64,000 nt of DNA, from the NCBI GenBank assembly GCA_029490685.1, contig CM055958.1, positions 91,766,570-91,830,569 of the forward strand. The letters are read 5' to 3'. Shown piece by piece: positions 58,081-64,000 of the stretch (position 1 is its first letter; each line of letters starts with the position of its first letter). The position numbers and the translations under genes were made by a program. This DNA is from Schizonepeta tenuifolia. Its lineage: Eukaryota > Streptophyta > Magnoliopsida > Lamiales > Lamiaceae. Under the pieces are notes generated by a model. It had not been told where the DNA came from, did no database searches, and saw only the letters and a list, made by a program, of their open reading frames with translations.

Positions 58081-58160
58081 CACAGACTCCCTTTACGTCA
58101 CTCAAATCCCTAACCTTTTAATTAGAGAGAAATCGTCTTACCACTGAGCTGCGTTCGTTG
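58081..58160 (-). repeat. Possible tRNA-derived SINE remnant
   Basis: On the minus strand GCAGCTCAGTGGTAAGACG (58134-58152) resembles a pol III A box, and GGTTAGGGATTTGAGTGA (about 58097-58114) a decayed B box, at normal spacing. No target duplication or clear tail is seen. Confidence 0.35.
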
Positions 58161-58816
58161 TCTTCTATACAAGAATTCTATTTGCATATAATTCAATTTC
58201 TCTAATAATTAGACCATTACAACTATAGATCTCCTCACTGTGTAATCATGTGAGTGAACTGACAGGACAAACACATTATCGGACATAGGTTTTGCCTTTA
58301 GCTAAATTTACAATTTAATCCCTTTTCTGCAAATTTTGGAGCTATGTTCAAATTAAAAGACCGCACGTGAATATATGAAATCATGAATTCGATCATGATT
58401 TTAAAAAATAAAAATGTTGTTTCATTAAATAATTATTAACCCGTTAATCATCTTAACTATTATTAACTCTTAAATATCTTTCATATTTTCATAAATTCAA
58501 CATTTCGAGGATAATATATAACCCGTTAATAAGCGCTAAATTTACCGTAAAGCTACCATTCACAGGCAGTTATTAAGTGGGTCAATCATAGCCCAGAAGG
58601 TAATTAATAGCCTATATGGCTTGGGCTTGAACTTGGCCCAACAAGATTAATTAGGGCAACTTTAATCCCGAGGGGTAGACTATGTTTATATTTAATCAAT
58701 ATATTACATGGAATTCTCGTTATCTTTCATTCATATTTTTTTCTAAAATCTTGAATTAGTAAATATATCTTCTCGGCCTTGGGCTAAAATTAGAGATATC
58801 AATTTACCATAAACCA

Positions 58817-58908
58817 ATGAGATGATTCAAACTAATGAGATGATTCAAATAGACATAAAAAGAAGAATTTAACCGACGAGATGATTCAAATAGACATAAA
58901 AAGAAGAT
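58817..58908 (+). repeat. Tandem repeat, units with GAGATGATTCAAATAGACAT
   Basis: Two 41-44-bp copies of a unit with GAGATGATTCAAATAGACAT and a third partial copy (ATGAGATGATTCAAACTA) at the left. Confidence 0.75.
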
Positions 58909-59956
58909 ATTTTTACCAATTTTAGTTAATATTAACTTTGTATTGTTCAGATTTTTATCGAATATTACCCAACAGATTTTCGATGGGAATATACTATTTT
59001 AATCGAGATTAGGACGAGAATATGTAGAAAAATTCTAAATAAGTTTAGATTGAAAAATACTTTATGAATGACTATCTGGTTTATTGTCATTTATAATTTT
59101 AAGTTTAGATATGTGAAATAAAATTAATTTTCTATGTTTGATTTACAATTAACGCAAACGACATAATAATTTCTAATAAGATATATAACTATTTTTAAAT
59201 ATCAGTCATTCTTTGAAGAGAAATTCAAGAGAGAGAGTGAGAGAGAAGTGTTGAGAGAGAAAGACAAGTTTTTAAAAGTTATAATGGTGTTGTTTGTTGA
59301 TTGATTGTTTTATCATTTGTAAGATATTTGTATTTCTTGCCTTGCTTATTTTGGAGAAATAAGTACTCCCTCCGTCCCCATTTCAGTGCCCTATTGTGTG
59401 CTGGGCGCGGAGTTTAAGAAAAGCTGAAAAGTGTAGTTGTTGGACAAAAAGGGTAGTGTTAATGACATTAGTTTACTTTTGCTAATTAGGGGTTAGGAAA
59501 ACAACTTTATATATAAATAAATAGTGGGTGGATGGATACTTGATTTATTAATTGAACTTGATTAATTTTTGTTCAGCTAATGTTTTGTGTTGATGAATTT
59601 TAACTGTTGATAAATTTTTAAGGTAGTGATTAAGGGTTCATGAAATTAAATCCTGTCATGAAATCAAAAAAATCTGTACACAAAAATCTGTGAAAGAAAT
59701 CTATACAAAAAACCATTAATAAAGAATGTGAAAAAAACGGTACAAAAAAATGGAGGGAGAACAGCCAATATTTGGAGCCAAAACCTGATTTCCATTAATA
59801 AAATATGCATGAACAGTGTTATGATTTGATCAAAATACAAGAGGGAAATTTGAATCTACAAACATAGCCCTGTTTTTTCAGCCATAAATACAAGAGTCTC
59901 AGCTCATTCAAAGCTCTCAACTACTGAAAACAGATGCATTAAAGAGGAAAAAAATA

Positions 59957-61439
59957 ATGGCAGCTCCTATTTCTAGATATACAATGAGTGATGAAGAAAG
60001 AAATGTTGTTGCATGCTGGTTACTCCAACACAGCCATGAAGGACAGCTCGAGTATGGTGCTAAGAAAGAGGCAGTAGTGAAGTTCAACATCGATTTGAAG
60101 ACTGTTTGGAGAGTTTGGCAAGCAGTAACAGCTTAGCTATCACTTGGACTTCCAGTCAATCTGCACTCAAAAAGAAAAGGTCAGCATTACAAAAATAAAA
60201 AGCAATTAGATGAAGAAAAGGTTAGGAAACTGCCACTTAAACAGAGAACTTCTCTTCGGGTTATGGCACCCAACCTTGGAATTAGCAAGTCAGCACTACA
60301 TAGATTTGTGAAAGCTGATAAGATTAGAGTACACACATCTGCAGTCAAACCATTCTTAACTCAGAAGAATAAGGTGGCTAGAGTAAAGTGGTGTCTTAGT
60401 CACCTTTGTACACATGCAGAGGGTGGTAAATACAAATTCCAAACCATGCACAACACAATTCACATAGATGAGAAGTGGTTTTACTTATGGAAACAGAATG
60501 AGAGATACTGCCTGCTAAAAGGTGAGGCTGAACCATATAGGTCAGTGAAATCAAAGAGTCATATCCCCAAGATTATGTTCAATTGTGCAGTTTCAAGGCC
60601 AGTAATTGATGCAACGGGCAATGTGTTGTTTGATGGGAAGTTTGGAATTTTTGAGTTTGTCACATATTAATAGCAAAGAGGAAGTCAAAGAACAGACCAA
60701 GAGGAACAGTTGAAGTGAAACCAATAGCAGCAATTACAAAATCAGTAACCAGAGACAGTCTTCTCAATCAGGTAAGATAGATATTGCCATATTCTATTTA
60801 TACTTCATCATGCTATCAGAATCTGTTTACAGATTCATCACTTAGCTGTGGCCATATTTTATCACATTAATCATGCAGATGATACCAGCATTTAAAGCTA
60901 AATGGCCAACAAATCTGCTAGGCAATCACATTTTTATCCAACAAGATAATGCCAAGCCACATATAAAACCTGATGATCCTGACTTTCTAGCTGTTGCAAA
61001 TTCAGATGGGTTCAATTTCCAACTAATCTGCCAACCAGCAAATTCCCCAGACACTAATGTTAATGATCTAGGTTTTTTTAGAGCTATACAATCACTTAAA
61101 GATCAGCAACAAACCACAAATCTGGATGAGCTCATACAGAATGTCAAGAATGCATATGAAGGGTACTCAGCAGAGAAGATCAATCATGTCTTCCTTACTC
61201 TTCAGAGTTGTTACAATGAGATTCTGAAGAGCAAGGGAGAGAATAAGTACAAGATTCCACACATGAGTAAGGAAATGTTGGAAATGATGGAAATACTACC
61301 AGACTGCATTGAAGTGGAAGAAGAAACTGTTATAGAATGCTTAAGCTTCCTAAACAGTGAAGGAAGTGAAGGAAGTGAAGAAGGGACAAGCTACAATATG
61401 GAAGATATATTGTTGGGGATGCAGTCAATCAGAATTTAG
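59957..61439 (+). pseudogene. Mariner-like transposase (DD39D), two disruptions
   Basis: Cut-and-paste transposase. Exon 1 runs 59957-60771 and exon 2 60879-61439, with a GTAAGA...CATGCAG intron. The N-terminus has MSDEERNVVACWLLQ and a second helix-turn-helix (LGISKSALHRFVK). Catalytic residues: Asp in HIDEKWFYL (near 60468), Asp in IQQDNAKPH (near 60945), and Asp in NDLGFFRA, 39 residues later, giving the plant DD39D signature. The normal plant motif NSPDLNVLDLGFF reads NSPDTNVNDLGFF here. Disruptions: TAG at 60134-60136 and a frameshift near 60665 (after FEFVT), after which the frame is open to the donor site. The C-terminal acidic tail is intact, ending at 61439. Confidence 0.85.
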
Positions 61440-61577
61440 AATTGAAGACATATGTGGACTATTTTTTGCTATAGTTTACAGGGACAAACACTTGTGAATG
61501 CCCTTTTTGTAGTGTTTGGAATGTAAACTGCTTTTGTGATTCATTTATGCTCTTAACTAGTCTCAGCATAACCTTTT

Positions 61578-61787
61578 GCATCATTGACTTCTATTGAACC
61601 CCTAAACTGCCTAACTCAACCTCCAAAGCTAGGAATTCCTAGTGGTGGCTTCATTAAGGCAGTCACATTTAACCACAACAGCAAGGATCATCGTGTAAAT
61701 ATGCATCATTGACTTCTATTGAACCCCTAAACTACCTAACTCAACCTCCAAAACTAGGAATTCCTAGTGCTGGCTTCATTGAGGCAG
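61578..61787 (+). repeat. 85-bp direct repeat inside the mariner element
   Basis: 61578-61662 and 61703-61787 share GCATCATTGACTTCTATTGA and GGAATTCCTAGTG with few mismatches; offset 125 bp. It lies just 3' of the transposase gene. Confidence 0.85.
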
Positions 61788-62028
61788 CATTCACCTCTCA
61801 GAAAAATTTCATCACAGAGGATTATGGGAACATGTGTAGCATCTGCATCATCAATCATGTAAATAAGCACCCCAAGCAACAATTGTCACAACATTCATAG
61901 AACAGATAATCGAAACAGATGCATCATCATGTAAATAAAAATCCCAAACAACAATTATCGCAGAATGCACACAATTTATCAACCAAATGCAGATTAATCA
62001 CCAAATTAACCAACAAATCGAAATGGCA

Positions 62029-62529
62029 TCACCAGCTTGCCCACCAAAAAATAAATCGAAATGGCATCACCTGAATCTGTGACAAGGGTGTTTCAGGCAC
62101 CATCGAATCCTCGATTTCTGTGTCAGGCACCATGGGCTCCGTCTCAGATTCCGGCAAGTCATAGATCCCCGATCGATTTGGAGATGGTGGAATATGAGAA
62201 CTGTAGAATCCCAAATCGTAGATCCGCGATTGAGATGGTGGAATCTGAGATTTCACGCTCGCCGATTGAGATGGTGGAATCTCCGAATCGGCCTCCGCCA
62301 CTGAATTCTCCGGCACCAGGGAACCAGACGCGGCAGCTCAAGCCAACCTCCTCTCTTTCCACTTTTTATACCATTCACTCATATCAATTTCAAAACCAGG
62401 TGGAGATTTCTGGAGGAAGGCTGCCGGGTCGACCGGCGTCACAGAAGAAGGGGTTGGATCTGTATCATTGAAGATGGTTTCAGGAACCAAATCGATGGAA
62501 CTCGTATCCATTTCAGAGTAATTTGCCAT
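62029..62529 (-). pseudogene. Opposite-strand ORF within the mariner element (167 codons, one stop)
   Basis: One frame from ATG 62529 (MANYSEMDTSSID) to the stop at 62029-62031, broken only by TGA at 62338-62340. The first part is acidic and proline-rich (PPGFEIDMSEWYKKWKERR). The second holds repeats of the type S.IPPSQS and IYDL. It converges on the transposase gene and starts about 360 bp inside the right inverted end. I do not recognise the protein: it may be a captured host gene fragment or a second element gene. The repeats could also make a frame stay open by chance. Confidence 0.35.
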
Positions 62530-62891
62530 CAAAGAGATGAAATTGGATGACAGAGATAGAGATTGAGAGAGAAAGAGGCAGCAGAGAGCTTTGAGTAATA
62601 GCGGCGCAAGAATTAGGGTTCTCGACAACAGCGAGAGAAATAGGGAGAGAGAAAGAAATGGGGGAAAATGAAGGGAGTGGGTGGGCTGGTGGTGAGTGTT
62701 GGGTAGGATTAGGGAAATAATTAGGGGAATTATTTAGAAATGGGTTAAGGGTTGTGGTGGGCCCTTTTGTGGTAATGGGTAGTAATTTAGGAAAAAAGGA
62801 AGGGTAAGGGTGTCCAAAAAGCAGAGTAGAGCATTGAATCTGTGACACTTTTTGGAGATCAAATAGGGCACTCAATTGGGGACGGAGGGAG

Positions 62892-63375
62892 TATTATTTA
62901 GCAAGAAAATATTTTTGATGTGGATAGTTTATTGGACACACCGTGACCAACCACACTAACTACAAAAATAATTAAAAAAAGAAAATATACCTTAATTGGG
63001 GAATTTAAACTCTAAGGGAAAAGGTGATTATTTCTATTTTTATAATTAACCTTTTTTTTTAATGTGTGAAACATAAAATTATTTCCCGTTGAATCTCGAA
63101 AAAGATTTTTTAAAGTATATTTATAGAGATATAAATATAAAATTATTTGCAGTTTAGTTAATAGGAGTAGAAAACTACTTTATTTACGGAAATAATTTAC
63201 AAGTGAGCTAACATATAAATATCAGTTATGCATTATTATCAGAAAAATAATACAACATCTCGAAAAAAATAATAAAATAATAGTGAGACAATAATAACAA
63301 CAAATGTATCCCACATCAAAGGAAAATCAATCTTCTATATGACGATATATATAGCTGCATTTGTTATCTAATATA
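62892..63375. other. AT-rich gap between the mariner element and the LINE
   Basis: Apart from the flanking TA of the mariner element, I see no gene or recognisable repeat. Confidence 0.5.
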
Positions 63376-64000
63376 TTTTTTTTTTTTTGGTAAATAAAAT
63401 ATTTTATTATCAAGTGATCAAAACAGAACAAAACTTTACATCCATCAACAAGCTACATCTAATCAAAGCTAATCTCGTAGCATTCTCAACAATTTCCTCT
63501 CGTTCCTACTACGTATAGTAATCATAATCTTGCATCTTTGTGTGATCACCTCCTTGCTTTCCACCTTGTCTTGAAACCTCCGAGCATTGCGTTCTCTCCA
63601 TACATGGTAGATAGTAGTAGCAAGCAACAGCCGATACATCAATTGTTTACCACTTTTCGATCGGCATTATGTATTCAAGTAGACTTTCTCTTGCTCCCAT
63701 CCTCTTGAGATATGCGATAATCCACCCCAGGCCAGCACTTCCTTCCAAATCTCACTAGAGAAAGCACACTCAAAGAAGAGATGTTGCGTTGTTTCATCAG
63801 CTTCCTGACACAATATACATCTTTGCTCACATTCAATGCCAAATCGAAGGAGTCGATCACATGTAGCTAACCTGTTCAGAACAGCCAACCAAGTGATAAA
63901 AATGCATTTAGGCGCAGCAAAGTTCTGACTAAGAAGCTTGTACCATGGCACTCTTTGATACTCTCCTCTCAATTTCTCATACACTGTCCTGAGCTTGAAA
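63376..64000 (-). mobile_element. 3' end of a LINE (L1-type), minus strand, continuing beyond the window
   Basis: On the plus strand a T13 run at 63376-63388 marks the poly-A tail. To its right lies about 80 bp of 3' UTR and then the C-terminal coding part of ORF2. Only the last 625 bp are in the window. Confidence 0.8.
63469..63984 (-). pseudogene. LINE ORF2 C-terminus with zf-RVT domain, partial
   Basis: One frame of 172 codons in the window encodes the zinc-binding domain that follows reverse transcriptase in plant LINEs: VPWYKLLSQNFAAPKCIF, then RCILCQEADETTQHLFFECAFSSEIW with the Cys/His pattern, and a basic tail (YHVWRERNARRFQD). One TAA at 63667-63669 interrupts it, so this copy is not intact. 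The reverse transcriptase itself lies beyond base 64000. Confidence 0.82.

Larger units (their letters stand above)
57888..59365. other. Intergenic region between GET3 and the mariner element
   Basis: AT-rich, no gene seen. It contains a possible SINE remnant (58081-58160), a tandem repeat (58817-58908) and a GA-rich stretch near 59216-59265. Confidence 0.5.
59366..62891 (+). mobile_element. Full-length mariner-like element (plant DD39D)
   Basis: The 30-bp inverted ends start CTCCCTCCGTCCCCA on both sides, with about 2 mismatches, and are flanked by TA (59364-59365 and 62892-62893). The 3.5-kb element carries a spliced transposase gene on the plus strand, an 85-bp direct repeat, and a separate ORF on the minus strand near the right end. 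The ends are those of Stowaway MITEs, so this is the kind of element that mobilises them. The transposase is broken, so this copy is not active itself. Confidence 0.88.

Noticed and set aside
62061..62471. 136-codon plus-strand ORF in the mariner element
   Set aside because: Opposite strand of the repeat-rich ORF at 62029-62529; composition (RSPIEMVES repeats) follows from the antisense repeats.

Overview
The window looks like nuclear DNA of a eudicot plant. The reasons are plant-type spliced genes (an RS31-type SR splicing factor, an ATL RING-H2 protein, a GET3 ATPase), Sirevirus-like Ty1/copia LTR retrotransposons, and plant DNA transposons (mariner/Stowaway, hAT, CACTA and Mutator-like). 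I cannot name the species; an asterid is only a guess.

Bases 1-39737 are almost entirely one family of large copia retrotransposons with LTRs of about 1.5 kb. Four copies are visible. A: only its 3' end, 1-524, running into an LTR at 525-2000. B: plus strand, 525-26570, which uses that same LTR as its 5' LTR, so A and B form a tandem with a shared LTR. C: plus strand, 3482-17133, nested inside the gag gene of B with a perfect 5-bp target duplication (TTCAA). D: minus strand, 26935-39737, inserted into an unrelated older LTR (26819-41025). Each element reads LTR, tRNA-iMet primer site, gag (zinc knuckle, coiled coil), pol (protease, integrase, reverse transcriptase, RNase H), a non-coding spacer, then a large extra ORF of about 1,195 codons, a polypurine tract and an LTR. 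All copies are broken by stops and indels. By eye the LTR pairs differ by about 3% (B), 3% (D) and 0.9% (C), which agrees with C being the youngest.

The most interesting part of the retroelement family is the third ORF and the spacer before it. The ORF sits where Sireviruses carry an 'env-like' gene, but I see no signal peptide or membrane segment. It has an N-terminal region resembling a plant-transposon domain, acidic Pro/Ala/Glu repeats, a coiled coil and a conserved C-terminus. The spacer holds a perfect 11-bp-arm hairpin and a TATA-like box about 140 bp before the ATG, both kept in three copies, which suggests the ORF has its own promoter. Gag and pol are separated in all three copies by a stop and a -1 frame change next to a splice-acceptor-like sequence.

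Bases 41026-64000 are gene-bearing and AT-rich. In order: diverged repeats, a Mutator-like MITE (42014-42539), an RS31-like SR gene on the minus strand (43025-44983, 5' UTR to about 45215), a Stowaway MITE (45417-45725), an AT-rich spacer with simple repeats, an RNase H-like pseudogene (48817-49575), an ATL-type RING-H2 E3 ligase gene (50452-51646), a hAT-type element (52325-54680) with a CACTA element nested inside it (52839-54653), a GET3 gene (54998-57887, seven coding exons and one probable GC-AG intron), a full-length mariner-like element (59366-62891) with a broken DD39D transposase and an opposite-strand ORF, and the 3' end of a LINE on the minus strand (63376 to the window end).

All readings are by eye from sequence; no database search was possible. 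Exon borders come from reading-frame continuity and GT/AG (or GC/AG) sites.
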